Below are positions 33,073 to 44,320 of a stretch of DNA of 64,000 bases, piece by piece (positions within the stretch are counted from its first letter, which is position 1; the number at the start of each line of letters is the position of its first letter). The stretch spans positions 6,381,661 through 6,445,660 of the forward strand of contig OY759261.1 of the NCBI GenBank assembly GCA_963662155.1, in the 5' to 3' direction. Below the pieces are notes generated by a model. That model was not told the DNA's origin. It did not search any database and was given only the letters and a program-made list of their open reading frames with translations. Position numbers and translations under genes: made by a program. Origin of the DNA: Lamellibrachia columna (Eukaryota > Annelida > Polychaeta > Sabellida > Siboglinidae).

Positions 33073-35953
33073 TTTTTACGACCACGCTACCTGCTGGATT
33101 ATAATCTGTTTCACAGTTGTGAATAGACCCTTCCCATTACGACCATGCTACCAGCTGGATTATAATCTGTTTCACTGTTGTGAATAGACCCTTCCCACTA
33201 CAACCACACTACCTGCTGGATTACGACCATGCTACCTGCTGGATTACAATCTGTTTCACTGTTGTGAATAGACCCTTCCTATTACAACCACACTACATGC
33301 TGGATTGCAATCTGTTTCACTGTTGTGAATAGACCCTTCCCATTACGACCACACTACCTGCTGGATTACAATCTGTTTCACTGTTGTGAATAGACCCTTC
33401 CCATTACAACCACACTACATGCTGGATTGCAATCTGTTTCACTGTTGTGAATAGACCCTTCCCATTACAACCACGCTACCTGCTGGATTACACAATCTGT
33501 TTCACTGTTGTGAATAGACCCTTCCCATTACGACCACGCTACCTGCTGGATTACAATCTGTTTCACTGTTGTGAATAGACCCTTCCCATTACAACCACGC
33601 TACCTGCTGGATTACAATCTGTTTCACTGTTGTGAATAGACCCTTCCCATTACAACCACACTACCTGCTGGATTATAATCTGTTTCACTGTTGTGAATAG
33701 ACCATTCCCATTACAACCACACTACCTGCTGGATTACAATCTGTTTCACTGTTGTGAATAGACCCTTCCCATTACAACCACACTACCTGCTGGATTACAT
33801 TCTGTTTCACTGTTGTGAATAGACCCTTCCCATTACAACCACACTACCTGCTGGATTACAATCTGTTTCACTGTTGTGAATAGACCCTTCCCATTACAAC
33901 CACACTACCTGCTGTATTACAATCTGTTTCACTGTTGTGAATAGACCCTTCCCATTACAACCACGCTACCTGCTGGATTACAATCTGTTTCACTGTTGTG
34001 AATAGACCCTTCCCATTACGACCACGCTACCTGCTGGATTACAATCTGTTTCACTGTTGTGAATAGACCCTTCCCATTACAACTACACTACCTGCTGAAT
34101 TACAATCTGTTCCACTGTTGTGAATAGACCCTTCCCATTACAACCACGCTACCTGCTAGATTACAATCTGTTTCACTGTTGTGAATAGACCCTTCCCATT
34201 ACAACCACGCTACCTGCTGGATTACAATCTGTTTCACTGTTGTGAATAGACCCTTCCCATTACAACCACACTACATGCTGGATTACAATCTGTTTCACTG
34301 TTGTGAATAGACCCTTCCCATTACAACCACACTACCTGCTGGATTACAATCTGTTTCACTGTTGTGAATATACCCTTCCCATTACAACCATGCTACCTGC
34401 TGGATTACAACCACACTACCTGCTGGATTACAATCTGTTTCACTGTTGTGAATAGACCCTTCCCATTACGACCATGCTACCTGCTGGATTACAATCTGTT
34501 TCACTGTTGTGAATAGACCCTTCCCATTATGACCATGCTACCTGCTGGATTACAATCTGTTTCACTGTTGTGAATAGACCCTTCCCATTACGACTACGCT
34601 ACCTACTGGATTACAAGCTGTTTCACTGTTGTGAATAGACCCTTCCCATTACAACCACACTACCTGCTGGATTACAATCTGTTTCACTGTTGTGAATAGA
34701 CCCTTCCCATTACAACCACGCTACCTGCTGGATTACAATCTGTTTCACTGTTGTGAATAGACCCTTCCCATTACAACCATGCTACCTGCTGGATTACAAT
34801 ATGTTTCACTGTTGTGAATATACCCTTCCCATTACAACCACGCTACCTGCTGGATTACAATCTGTTTCACTGTTGTGAATAGACCCTTCCCATTACGACC
34901 ACGCTACCTGCTGGATTACAATCTGTTTCACTGTTGTGAATAGACCCTTCCCATTACAACCACACTACCTGCTGGATTACAATCTGTTCCACTGTTGTGA
35001 ATAGACCCTTCCCATTACAACCACACTACCTGCTGGATTACAATCTGTTTCACTGTTGTGAATAGACCCTTCCCATTACAACCACACTACCTGCTGGATT
35101 ACAATCTGTTTCACTGTTGTGAATAGACCCTTCCCATTACAACCACACTACCTGCTGGATTACAATCTGTTTCACTGTTGTGAATAGACCCTTCCCATTA
35201 TGACCACGCTACCTGCTGGATTACAATCTGTTTCACTGTTGTGAATAGACCCTTCCCATTACAACCATGCTACCTGCTGGATTACAATCTGTTTCACTGT
35301 TGTGAATAGACCCTTCCCATTACAACCACGCTACCTGCTGGATTACAATCTGTTTCACTGTTGTGAATATACCCTTCCCATTACAACCACGCTACCTGCT
35401 GGATTACAATCTGTTTCACTGTTGTGAATAGACCCTTCCCATTACAACCACACTACCTGCTGGATTACAATCTGTTTCACTGTTGTGAATAGACCCTTCC
35501 CATTACAACCACACTATCTGCTGGATTACAATCTGTTTCACTGTTGTGAATAGACCCTTCCCATTACAACCACACTACCTGCTGGATTACAATCTGTTTC
35601 ACTGTTGTGAATAGACCCTTCCCATTACAACCACGCTACATGCTGGATTACAATCTGTTTCACTGTTGTGAATAGACCCTTCCCATTACAACCACGCTAC
35701 CTGCTGGATTACAATCTGTTTCACTGTTGTGAATAGACCCTTCCCATTACAACCACGCTACCTGCTGGATTACAATCTGTTTCACTGTTGTGAATAGACC
35801 CTTCCCATTACAACCACACTACCTGCTGGATTACAATCTGTTTCACTGTTGTGAATAGACCCTTCCCATTACAACCACGCTACCTGCTGGATTACAATCT
35901 GTTTCACTGTTGTGAATAGACCCTTCCCATTACAACCACACTACCTGCTGGAT
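33073..35953. repeat. Minisatellite, 61-bp unit, ~47 copies
   Basis: Unit CTGCTGGATTACAATCTGTT plus TCACTGTTGTGAATAGACCC, TTCCCATTACAACCACACTA and C. It begins about 14 bp after the exon I donor. Variants include ACGACC, CACGC, ATGC and TATACCC. Two places (33218 and 34400) carry a short partial duplication of GGATTACRACCA. Confidence 0.96.
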
Positions 35954-36418
35954 CAATATGGAATATCAAGCTGCCTATGGTTCTTTTACCCGAATTTTTA
36001 TGTTCCATTATAACCCACCAGGGATGTGGTGGAAATGGTCTATTCATTTTCAGTGTCTTCACATTAAAACTGAATGCCACGTAATTCTGAAAGCAGGCCT
36101 TGTTCATTGTCATGGAAGTTCCAAAGCATAAAAGATAGCAGCATATCATGGCACTGCGTCATCTTTTAGGTGAACAGTTTCGCTCCCTTTCCCAATCATA
36201 AACATGGCACTGCGTCATCTTTTAGGTGAACAGTCTCGCTCCCTTTCCCAATCATAAACATGGCACTGCGTCATCTTTTAGGTGAACAGTCAATCTCGCT
36301 CCCTTTCCCAATCATAAACAAAGTTATTTATCACTCGCACTAATTGCTATTATCACTTGCATCTGTCTGTCTGTCCGTGCGTCTTTCAGACCATGTAACT
36401 TGTCTGTCTGTCTGTCAG
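35954..36418. repeat. Intron with a 57-bp triplication and (CTGT)n tract
   Basis: GGCACTGCGTCATCTTTTAG, GTGAACAGTCTCGCTCCC and TTTCCCAATCATAAACA recur three times at about 36147-36319. A CTGT-rich stretch (36362-36416) forms the polypyrimidine tract of the next acceptor. Confidence 0.85.
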
Positions 36419-36536
36419 GATGAGCTGATAGTGTGTCCTCCGCCAGCGCCGAAGGATGACCTGCCGCGATACTCGTTCCTCTGCAGTAACAACAACAAGA
36501 AGCAAGGTTCTATCTACCGCAAGTCTGTTGCAGCAA
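36419..36536 (+). CDS. KCNH2/6/7-like (erg): ERG exon J: start of the variable C-terminal tail
   Basis: Acceptor CTGTCTGTCAG, donor GTACGT. Phase 0 in, one base out. Reads DELIVCPPPAPKDDLPRYSF, then LCSNNNKKQGSIYRKSVAA. The tail region after the cNBHD is poorly conserved, so the call rests on splice sites, phase and open frame. Confidence 0.8.
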
Positions 36537-37430
36537 GTACGTCAGTGATATCACTCTTAAACCAAATGTCCGGCCATTGTGATTGGCTGATAGAGTTGGG
36601 TGACCCCCACCCACTAAACCTGCAACATGTGCCATGTTTATTTAATATGTCTTATGTGTCAGCATTTAAAGGTTCCTCCTCAATAACAAAATTTTGCTAG
36701 CCTCATTTCAAATTCTTTTTGCGAAAAATCAAACCTACCTAGTATCTACTGCAACATGCTAGCTCGTTTGTGCAAGTTTTGTATGTAGTCAGTGTTCAAA
36801 ATTAATTAAGACCTTTTTTTCGACAGTCGCAGATTCAAAATACTTCCCGCCGATTCAATCAGTTATCGGCCCCACCCCGCCGATTCATAATTCTACGCTA
36901 ATTCGATATAAAATTACAGTTGTGACAAACTACTTCTTCCTTGTGAAGTCCACACGTGAACGACAATGTTTGGTTTATATTTATTAAATTATTATTTATT
37001 CTAATTTAAAGCAGTGTCTTTTTTAGTTCTGCGCACAAAAACTGCTTTGTTATGTATACTAATTTATACATTTTTGGGGGGCCAGTTCAAACTCAACTTT
37101 TGGAGTTTGAACTGTGCCCACAAAAATAAGAATGTTTTTTTAAATCAGTTGAGGATGTTACATAAACTATTAAATTTATTTATTTATTATTAATATATAT
37201 ATATATATATTTTTTTTTAACTAATTTTAAATGAGTATTTATTTAATAATTTACAATGTTATATACATTTTTTTATCTGGATTATCAGCATAATTGTGTG
37301 CTTTTTTATGTATGTATTATTTTATTGTAAGTGTGTTGATCTATCTACAGTAGTATGCACTATATAAGAACAAAATTATTATTATTATTATATTTTAAAT
37401 TATGTATAAGACTGCATTGTTGTTTATCAG
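36537..37430. other. AT-rich intron
   Basis: Contains a transposon-end-like word CAGTGTTCAAAATTAATTAA at 36790, inverted relative to 39032-39042, and a (TA)n tract near 37194. Nothing else recognised. Confidence 0.5.
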
Positions 37431-37682
37431 TGGAGAAAGAGGCAAAGAATATTCACATGAATAACTTGAGATACGCTCACAAACCAAAGAACTTCCACGA
37501 TGTCGTCAACCAACTGCTAGAGTCCTCTAGCGGAGATGAGGAGAACTACCGAAACAGTGGCACTGGAATTTTGGAGTTCTCTCCCGAGAAAGCTGGACAA
37601 GACATCACGCCCGCTAACTTCCAATTCTCTGAGCGGGATCGGGAGAGAAGGCATACAGCGGGAACGTTCTCTTCCATAGCTG
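37431..37682 (+). CDS. KCNH2/6/7-like (erg): ERG exon K: C-terminal tail
   Basis: Acceptor TGTTTATCAG, donor GTGGGT. The one-base carry from exon J gives an ATG codon. Contains NNLRYAHKPKNFHDVVNQLL, an acidic ESSSGDEEN stretch and SERDRERRHTAGTFSSIAG. Highly charged, with no known domain. Ends one base into Gly. Confidence 0.85.
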
Positions 37683-38235
37683 GTGGGTGCACAGAAGTGG
37701 GTGCAACAAAATATTATTTTGTCAAAAATCATGTCAAATGACACCATATGTGTAGTTTACATTATATATTAGGCATCTATTTGTAAACGTGTGACATACA
37801 ATTTGTGTTTCAAAATAAATCACGTTTTCTGTTGCATGTTGTTAAGGAATAGTTAGGAAAACAAGTTTTTCATCTAGTATTTGTGTGTTTGTGGGTTTTG
37901 TACCTAAAATAAAAGAATTCTATACTATTCATCAGTAGCATGGTGCATTTCGTGTTTTGCCATAAAATGCTTTTACCTCCATTACTATCAACTTGACGAC
38001 AATACAAAAACACTACATAGTTTGTGCTTTGGGCATTTAATACATTGTGCAGATGACTGGTTCATATATGAAACTCACACTTCAAAAATATTCTTTGGAC
38101 GTTGTGTTATATCCTCTGTGAAGTAAGAACATGTATAGTTGTACATTCTTTAAGAAACAGTTTTTAAAATTATTACCCTTTCTCTGCAATAAGATGGGTG
38201 CAATTTTCACCTATGTCAATTACTTTAACTAAAAT
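37683..38235. other. AT-rich intron segment
   Basis: No gene or element recognised. Confidence 0.6.
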
Positions 38236-38586
38236 CAGGGTTGAAGAAATCATCATTTAAAAAAAATAAAAAATCAGATTTTTTTTATTTGATTTTTTTT
38301 TAATCTGGTATACACAATGTCATAAAATATTTGACTATCAGGTTATCTGGTGTCAATACAGCTACACAAGTGTGCGCACTTTGTGCTTTTGTATTAAAAA
38401 CACACAAAACTTTGTTGATCTCGATGCTTGTAAACAATTATTTGTGTTAAATTCATATAAATCAACGATTAAAAAAACCGGAAGTCAAAAAAATAAAAAA
38501 ATCATAAATCAATTATTTTTTGGAGCGATTTAAATCATGATTTAAATCAATGATTTAAATCAAATGATTTAAATCAAACAACCCTG
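38236..38586. mobile_element. hAT-type MITE, 351 bp, with 8-bp target duplication
   Basis: Ends CAGGGTTGAAGAAATCATC and (inverted) CAGGGTTGTTTGATTTAAAT, flanked by ACTAAAAT on both sides (38228-38235 and 38587-38594). An exact 8-bp target duplication and CAGGGTTG termini are characteristic of hAT. The right half has four tandem GATTTAAATCA palindromes. No coding capacity. Confidence 0.9.
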
Positions 38587-38594
38587 ACTAAAAT

Positions 38595-39139
38595 ACAAAA
38601 AAGTGTGGAAATATTACATTTATTCAGCAATCTGTTTCACTGTGTTAGCACCAGATGGCACTGCTGCCAAGATGAGACCTTTGTATGTTTCAAACATCTT
38701 GTACTGTGCTCTCTCTATTCCGTGGCTTGCTTGACTCTGGGCCAATCAGATACAAGACCTTTTTAAGACAAGTACTTAAAAAATCTAAGACCTTTTTCCA
38801 TGACAAATTCAATATAAAATAACAAGAAATTTTTTTCAACCATTCTCTAGGGGTCATTTATTTATTTGCTGATAAACCCATATCATATGACTAAAGACGT
38901 ATATGGCTATATTGCCCAGTGATATGCAGTCTTTATTGAATTGTACCTAGGCCTACTTTGGAGAAATCAAATTGAAGGCCTTTACAGAAACCTTTTGACG
39001 GTCTCAAAAAACGCAAGATCCATTTTATGACTTTGAACACTGCACATCCCCTCTATTTTAACAACAGAAACATTGAGGAACAATGATTGTGTGATCTTGT
39101 ATTTGGGTGAATAAATTATTATTTTTATCATTATGTCAG
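38595..39139. other. Intron segment with a CTCF-like motif and repeat-like AGACCTTTT words
   Basis: GCACCAGATGGCACT lies at 38648-38662. AAGACCTTTTT words at 38755-38800 and ATGACTTTGAACACTG at 39027-39042 look like parts of hAT-family ends. Confidence 0.5.
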
Positions 39140-39261
39140 GAGCCCTCTCCAGCGTCAACAATCTCATGAGTTCAGTGACATCGAATGGTCGACAGAGGAG
39201 CCATGAGCTCGTTCCTCTCATCCTACAGCCGTCTGGGTCGAGTCCGCCAACACACCACAAG
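39140..39261 (+). CDS. KCNH2/6/7-like (erg): ERG exon L: C-terminal tail
   Basis: Acceptor TTATGTCAG, donor GTCAGT. Reads (G)ALSSVNNLMSSVTSNGRQRS and HELVPLILQPSGSSPPTHHK. The ALSSVNN...GRQRSHELVP pattern parallels the GAFSGVSNI...GRQYQELPR stretch of human ERG. Phase 1 in, phase 0 out. Confidence 0.9.
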
Positions 39262-39574
39262 GTCAGTTCACATTGAGACCTGCTAACAATCGGTCGACAC
39301 ATCAAGGTGCGCACACTTCCTTCCATGTGGAGTGCCAATGTCCAGAAGTACAAGTCATAAGTCGGTCAATGGCTTATTGAGCAGTCCACAGTGTGGCGCC
39401 ACTGTTCTATCTACACAAATGTGTTTCCTGCACATAGTGTGCGGAATGCCTCTAGGGAATGATTCAGGAACCAGATTACTTTCAAACAAACATATCTCAG
39501 CGTCTTAGCATAGTCTTTCAATAGTATGTTTTTAGACGCGTTATAAATTTTTTTATCAATTGTAAATATACGGA

Positions 39575-39788
39575 ACGTACCATATATTTAGTTGGCTCTA
39601 TACGGCATGTACCGTATATTTAGTTGGCTCTATACGGCATGTACCGTATATTTAGTTGGCTCTATACGGTATGTACCGTATATTTAGTTGGCTCTATACG
39701 GTACGTACCGTATATTTTGTTGGCTCTATACGGTACGTACCGTATATTTAGTTGGCTCTATATGGTACGTACTGTATAGAGCCAACTA
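39575..39788. repeat. Minisatellite, 32-bp unit, ~6 copies, palindromic
   Basis: Unit ACCGTATATTTAGTTGGC plus TCTATACGGTACGT; TACGGTACGTACCGTA is self-complementary. The last copy turns back on itself: TTAGTTGGCTCTATA is followed, across GGTACGTACTG, by TATAGAGCCAACTAA. It lies 24 bp upstream of ERG exon M. Confidence 0.9.
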
Positions 39789-39811
39789 ATTCCAACTGTT
39801 CCATGTTGTAG

Positions 39812-40008
39812 CTGGTGTCTTTGTCAAGTGTCCCCAAGTCGTCCTCCAGCGTCACGCTACCTGTCTCACCTTCCTCCAGTCATTCCCAGTTTGACGACGC
39901 TCCCCCTCCCATGCCGCTCGGTCCTGACGGGGACAGGGCTCACCACGTGGTGGCGCCACTTCTACCAAGTCCAGTTGATGTGGAGCAGAAACTCGATCAG
40001 CTGGCAAG
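39812..40008 (+). CDS. KCNH2/6/7-like (erg): ERG exon M: C-terminal tail leading into the coiled coil
   Basis: Acceptor CATGTTGTAG, donor GTTTGT. Ser/Pro-rich (SLSSVPKSSSSVTLPVSPSS), then PSPVDVEQKLDQLAR, which matches the VESRLDALQRQLNRLE start of the ERG tetramerising coiled coil. Ends two bases into a Ser codon. Confidence 0.9.
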
Positions 40009-40697
40009 GTTTGTTTTTATGCACTGCCACTAGAAGGCTTCTTGTTCCGTACCATTCAACCACTGATCTTAAAGGTTTGTCCTTCCATTTTTATCGCTCG
40101 TCTCATTTCATTTCACAGATGTCATTGTGACGTGTCCTGTCTGCCACTGGGGTTAGCTACTAAACACAGGGCTGTCATGGAAAGTAATGGAATTTCTAAA
40201 TAGATTTTCCTGATGTGGAATGTCATGGAATTGTTTGTAAAGTCATGGAATTCAAGAATGGCCTTAAATATTGTATATAATTATCATAGAATGTACGCTT
40301 TGAATTTAGCATTAATTTGTTGAAAGTATATGCTTCTTTCTTATTAATATAAAACTTATGTTGGTACGGTACGGTACGGTACGGTGTGGTATGGTAAGGT
40401 ATAGTATGCGTGTATGGGTATATTGATGTGAACTTATATATGTACAATATAACACATAATGTAACTTGATAGTAACGCATGGACGGTAGTTTGCATTGGG
40501 CATGGATAAAGTTTATGTAAATTGATGGATTTTTATGAACTATGGTGTTCGTGTCAGTGCCCCTACTAACAGAAAATGTCTTCAGCAACTGACTGACAGA
40601 TTAATGGTTTTCTATCAGTTGTGTGATCTTCATAATTAAGCATCCTCACCCTACTATTACCCTCATTGACATGTTTACCCCTTTCTCCTGCTCACAG
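40009..40697. repeat. Intron with GGTAC tandem and a repeat-like ATGGAA stretch
   Basis: (GGTAC)n-like run at 40364-40400. GGGCTGTCATGGAAAGTAAT and TCATGGAATT words at 40170-40255 resemble the end of a dispersed DNA transposon, boundaries not seen. Confidence 0.5.
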
Positions 40698-40887
40698 CCA
40701 ACTGACGCGACTCGAAGATAAAATGAGTGGGGACATCGCCCTCATTCTGAGGGTGCTTCAGCAACAGGGCTTGCAGACCAGCATATCCACCCCACCCTTC
40801 CCCCCACCACCGCCGCCATTCTCCTCACCTTCCCCCAAGGATAGCCAGAGTGCCCCTCTGGGGGATATCGACTCCCACACACTCAAG
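40698..40887 (+). CDS. KCNH2/6/7-like (erg): ERG exon N: distal coiled coil and proline-rich tail
   Basis: Acceptor GCTCACAG, donor GTAAGC. Reads (S)QLTRLEDKMSGDIALILRVL, QQQGLQTSI, then a Pro-rich segment and DIDSHTLK. Human ERG has [24 protein letters not shown] at the same place, the assembly coiled coil. Phase 2 in, phase 0 out. Confidence 0.94.
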
Positions 40888-42039
40888 GTAAGCGGTCCTT
40901 TCAAACTCATTCCACATGAACTCTACCAAAATGTCATTTGTATTCTCTTCATTTTTGAGAATCATGTAGCCAAAGTTAAGATAAGCATGTAGCCAAATTT
41001 AAGATAAGCATGTAGCCACAATTTTAGTGTCCTAGCTCCAGTAGTTTTCGAGCTGTTGCATTTTGAAATGTATTACTTTTTTGCGACGTTTTATTATGGC
41101 ATTTTAAAAATACATAACATTACTCATATTTCACAGATTAATATCTCATGAACTAATCAACCTATATCAATAAAACTTGATGGAATTGTTCTCTGCAATG
41201 TGTAGATCATGCAACAATAATGCCGTTGATGGTTAATGTGCATTAAGCTGACATAAAATGAAGAGATCAGTGCAACACCCATTGGTTGAGTTCACATGGA
41301 ATGATCCTTATGTTATTGCACCACTACTGTCTCTAGTATCATTAGTTAGTATCATTCAAAACGCTGCCTAACTCTTAAAACTCTGCCATTTTGAATTTGA
41401 ACTAAACTATTTTGTAAAAATATAGTTGGAAGGGACCTCCTGATTCATTTAAAAGCACAACAGTCAGAAAGAGCATCGGTTTGACAACGTAGCCTAGTAA
41501 TATGAAAAATTTACATTTTCAGCCAATAGGCAACAGTCCAACTTCAAAAGCTTGTGGTGTGAATTCTTAAATGCAACTGTCGATTCTGACAGCAGGGACA
41601 CATGTAGAGCTAGCCTTGATCATTCTGACAGCAGGGGACACATGTAGAGCTAGCCTTGATCATTCTGACAGCAGGGGACACATGTAGAGCTAGCCTTTAT
41701 CATCCAGGCTCTGTAATGTGGCGCCACTATTTGTTGCACACATTATTGCCTGGATCCAAACCATACTTTTCATTGTGACTGAAATTATGAATGCACCCAG
41801 ATTCTGGGTGCATTCATAATTAGATTAATTAGGCTCAACATTTTAGTGGGTGGGTAACAGTCAAATGACGTGTTCCGAACCAGACTCTCTTCTCAGCGAG
41901 TTCACTAAAGCAGGCGAGAGTCGGTGTAAGTGAACAGAGACTAGTGTATAACAAACGCTATAGTTACAGGCTCTTTGTCTGTGCATGTTAAGGCACATCA
42001 GCTAGTAGTATTGTCAAAATATTTGTCTTCTCATTTCAG
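40888..42039. repeat. Intron with a 41-bp triplication and a perfect palindrome
   Basis: CATTCTGACAGCAGGGGACA, CATGTAGAGCTAGCCTTGAT recurs three times at 41583-41700. A perfect palindrome, AATTATGAATGCACCCAGA and its complement around a single T, occupies 41783-41821. A GTGGCGCCAC palindrome is at 41718-41727. Confidence 0.85.
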
Positions 42040-42054
42040 CATGGACCACACTGA
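42040..42054 (+). CDS. KCNH2/6/7-like (erg): ERG terminal exon (tentative): four codons and stop
   Basis: A good acceptor (CTTCTCATTTCAG, ending 42039) follows exon N. Read in the phase left by exon N it gives HGPH and TGA at 42052-42054. Another frame through the same exon gives a longer tail ending KDVASEEQDYSPS at a TGA near 42140, which looks protein-like but needs phase 1 and hence an unseen intervening exon or alternative donor. The true C-terminus is therefore unsure. Confidence 0.45.
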   Translation, partial: HGPH

Positions 42055-43599
42055 TGACTCTCCCAGTCTGCCTAATGGGGGATACTGCAGGGACAAGCTA
42101 CAAGGATGTGGCTTCAGAGGAACAAGATTATTCCCCGAGTTGAATGAGTGGCGCCATCTGCTGGCATGAATAGCAGGTGGACACTTATGGTTGACACGTA
42201 TGTACGGAGTGGAGAACGTCCTTCTGTCAATCTTCCTTCTCTTTACATAGGCCCAAGCACAACACACGCCACACATTGTACAGCAAAATGCAGAAGTAAC
42301 TTCTGGGCAAGAATTATTCGCAGATGTCTCGAAGCAGAATATCAAGACATCTCCTTTCTCTATCCTTCAGGGGTTTGCCTCATTATTTGTTTTCTGGTGT
42401 CATTCACCAGCAAGTAAATTGTTCAAATGTCTCGGTAGCAAAGTTAAAGAATACTTTGATGTTTTTTTAGAAACATTTCACAAAACAAATCATAAGGCAT
42501 TGAAAAACAGCTATGCATGAAAAGGATGATGCGGTTTTGTTTAGCTTATTGAAGGTTGTGATTGTAAATGGAGAAAGACGGGAAAGTTGGTGCTTATGTA
42601 TGCCACAAAAACAAAGCCACCGTGTATATTACCTTTGATACACCTGAAGTTGTTGTTCTTGTGCTATTTCTTGCTGTACAATTGGCACTTGCATTATACA
42701 CTTGCATTTTGCCATCGTACGTAATAGCAATGTCTTCATTGAATAAAGGGACATGTACCTTAAACAAATATGGAAACGTTATTTAGGAAACTGTGTTTAT
42801 CAATTATGGAGATGTCAAATCCATAGGTTTATAAAGCAGGCTAATATCTGTGATTTTATTGTTTTGATGGATATCTTGGTAATATTTGGAACTTGGTGAA
42901 TACAGTTGCCTATGCAGCGGAATTGAACAACCAGGATTTCTTTGTATATTTACCCTCTGTATGCCACATTATTATAAAAAACTAACAGTTAAAATGAAGT
43001 AGACCTAGTGTCCTTCAGCACCAGGTGAAACAAATAGAAGTAAAACACCGATGGACAGTTGGGACAAAGTTTAACCATTATATATAATTTTGTTTGCAAT
43101 AATTAACAAATAATGCTGTGTTGATTGTTTCCTAGTTGTCTTCAATATGCAAATTTATAAATGGTCAAATTGCAAAATCAAGATTGATGAGAGGTATTAG
43201 TTATGGCAAGTTATGTTGCATCTAGTTGGTGTTCTGTACTCATATGGCCTAGTTTAACGGTTTCACAGACGCTTTTCTACGGAACATCATACTTGTTTGA
43301 TACATGGTCATTTCTAGTAATGTTTTCTAGTTTGTTTTAGCTTCTGAGTTGTTTTAATTTGGCACCAAACGTTGTTTCTGATGGAGTGAAATCTAACTTA
43401 TGTGTGGGGGTTTAAAATGGAGGTTTTCAGGGACAATGTATTTTTATAGCAGCATTGTATGTTATGTGAAGATATTATCCTGCGATAGAATTGGTTATGA
43501 GTGCACTAGCAAAACAAGTGGTAAATTTTAATTTTAGTTATTTTTTATTATTTTAATATACGTCTTTTACGTGTTGTGTTTTTCTGTTAGATGGACAGT

Positions 43600-43630
<31 letters not shown>

Positions 43631-44160
43631 GTCTTTAATTTTTATGCACTTCGTTCTTTTTATTTTATGTTTTATTTAGTTATATTTGCTGAAACGGAAT
43701 GTTTATGTTGATAATAATTATTATGTGCATCTTTATTAGCAATTGTATACAGACCCCCCTGAGAAATGCGGGTGTGTTTATGCTAGCTCACGGGAAACGT
43801 ACAATTAATATAGAAAGAAATATGCAGTTACTGTTTTTGTTACACCGATTGTTAACATGTTGACTATGTTCAGTTTAATGTCGCCCCTCAAACTGTGAAC
43901 TTGTGGTTGAAGCAAAACTACTGCCGCATGTAATTGTATTAGGATGTGTTTCCATGACATTGGGCTGGCGTTTCAGCTGTTCTTGCCCATCCTTTACAAT
44001 GGGCTTTGGAAATTGGGCAAGTGTGCAATTTATCAAGTTCTAATACGAGCATAACTACTGTGAAACACAGAAGGGAGTTTGGATTATTAATAATTTTGGA
44101 TTATTAGTAAAGTGTTGCCCTTTTCGTTGTGATGTTTCAACAGCTTTCAGCTGTCTTTAT
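42055..44160 (+). other. Presumed 3' UTR / downstream region of the ERG gene
   Basis: Long AT-rich stretch with no convincing coding exon. A 72-codon open frame at 42568-42786 has a hydrophobic middle (VVVLVLFLAVQLALALYTC) but no recognisable family. AATAAA at 42742-42747 is one candidate polyadenylation signal. (TA)n at about 43603-43626. Confidence 0.5.
42149..42167 (-). promoter_or_regulatory. CTCF-like motif
   Basis: The - strand reads ATGCCAGCAGATGGCGCCAC, a full match to the CTCF core CCASYAGRKGGCRSY known from bilaterians. Just 3' of the ERG coding end. Binding not shown. Confidence 0.5.
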
Positions 44161-44171
44161 AATACTAACTA

Positions 44172-44185
44172 CCACTAGGTGGCAG
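44172..44185 (+). promoter_or_regulatory. CTCF-like motif
   Basis: CCACTAGGTGGCAG matches the CTCF core on the + strand; it sits inside the small hairpin ACTAAC...GTTAGT. Confidence 0.5.
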
Positions 44186-44262
44186 TACGTTAGTCAGGGT
44201 ACACCGGGGCAGTCACTGGTGTGAGCTCCTGCAGCCTCCTTCTGGGCTGGGCTCCTCATGAG

Positions 44263-44278
44263 GCTGCCATCTAGCGTT
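44263..44278 (-). promoter_or_regulatory. CTCF-like motif, convergent with the one at 44172
   Basis: The - strand reads AACGCTAGATGGCAGC, matching the CTCF core except the first base. It faces the motif at 44172 across about 80 bp. Confidence 0.45.
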
Positions 44279-44320
44279 AGTCTGATGAAGGCAGCTGAAT
44301 GCTGTCGAAACGTTACAGAG
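44276..44320 (+). ncRNA. Degenerate hammerhead-like core (PLE-type)
   Basis: GTTAGT, then CTGATGA, a six-pair stem (GGCAGC with GCTGTC, loop TGAAT), then GAAACGTTAC. The CTGATGA...GAAAC core and stem II are right for a hammerhead, but no matching stem I partner or UH cleavage site is found next to it, so it is probably a remnant of a Penelope-like element end. Confidence 0.35.

Larger units (their letters stand above)
8492..42054 (+). other. KCNH2/6/7-like (erg): Gene span: ERG-type voltage-gated potassium channel (KCNH2/6/7 orthologue group), 5' end outside window
   Basis: Fourteen well-supported exons (plus one tentative terminal exon) join in one frame with matching phases, giving about 1,021 codons. 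Vertebrate ERG channels are about 1,150 residues. The order is: end of the PAS domain, variable linker, S1-S6 with SVGFGN selectivity filter, C-linker, cyclic nucleotide-binding homology domain, variable tail and a distal coiled coil. ERG subunits form tetramers at the plasma membrane and carry the rapid delayed-rectifier potassium current. Residues typical of ERG rather than EAG or ELK are present: [15 protein letters not shown], and LMYASIFGN in S6, which includes the Tyr and Phe that bind blockers in human ERG. The first PAS exons, promoter and start codon are not in the window. Introns are unusually loaded with minisatellites. Confidence 0.97.

Noticed and set aside
42568..42786. Small membrane protein in the ERG 3' region
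   Set aside because: Only a hydrophobic stretch; no homology, splice or promoter support.
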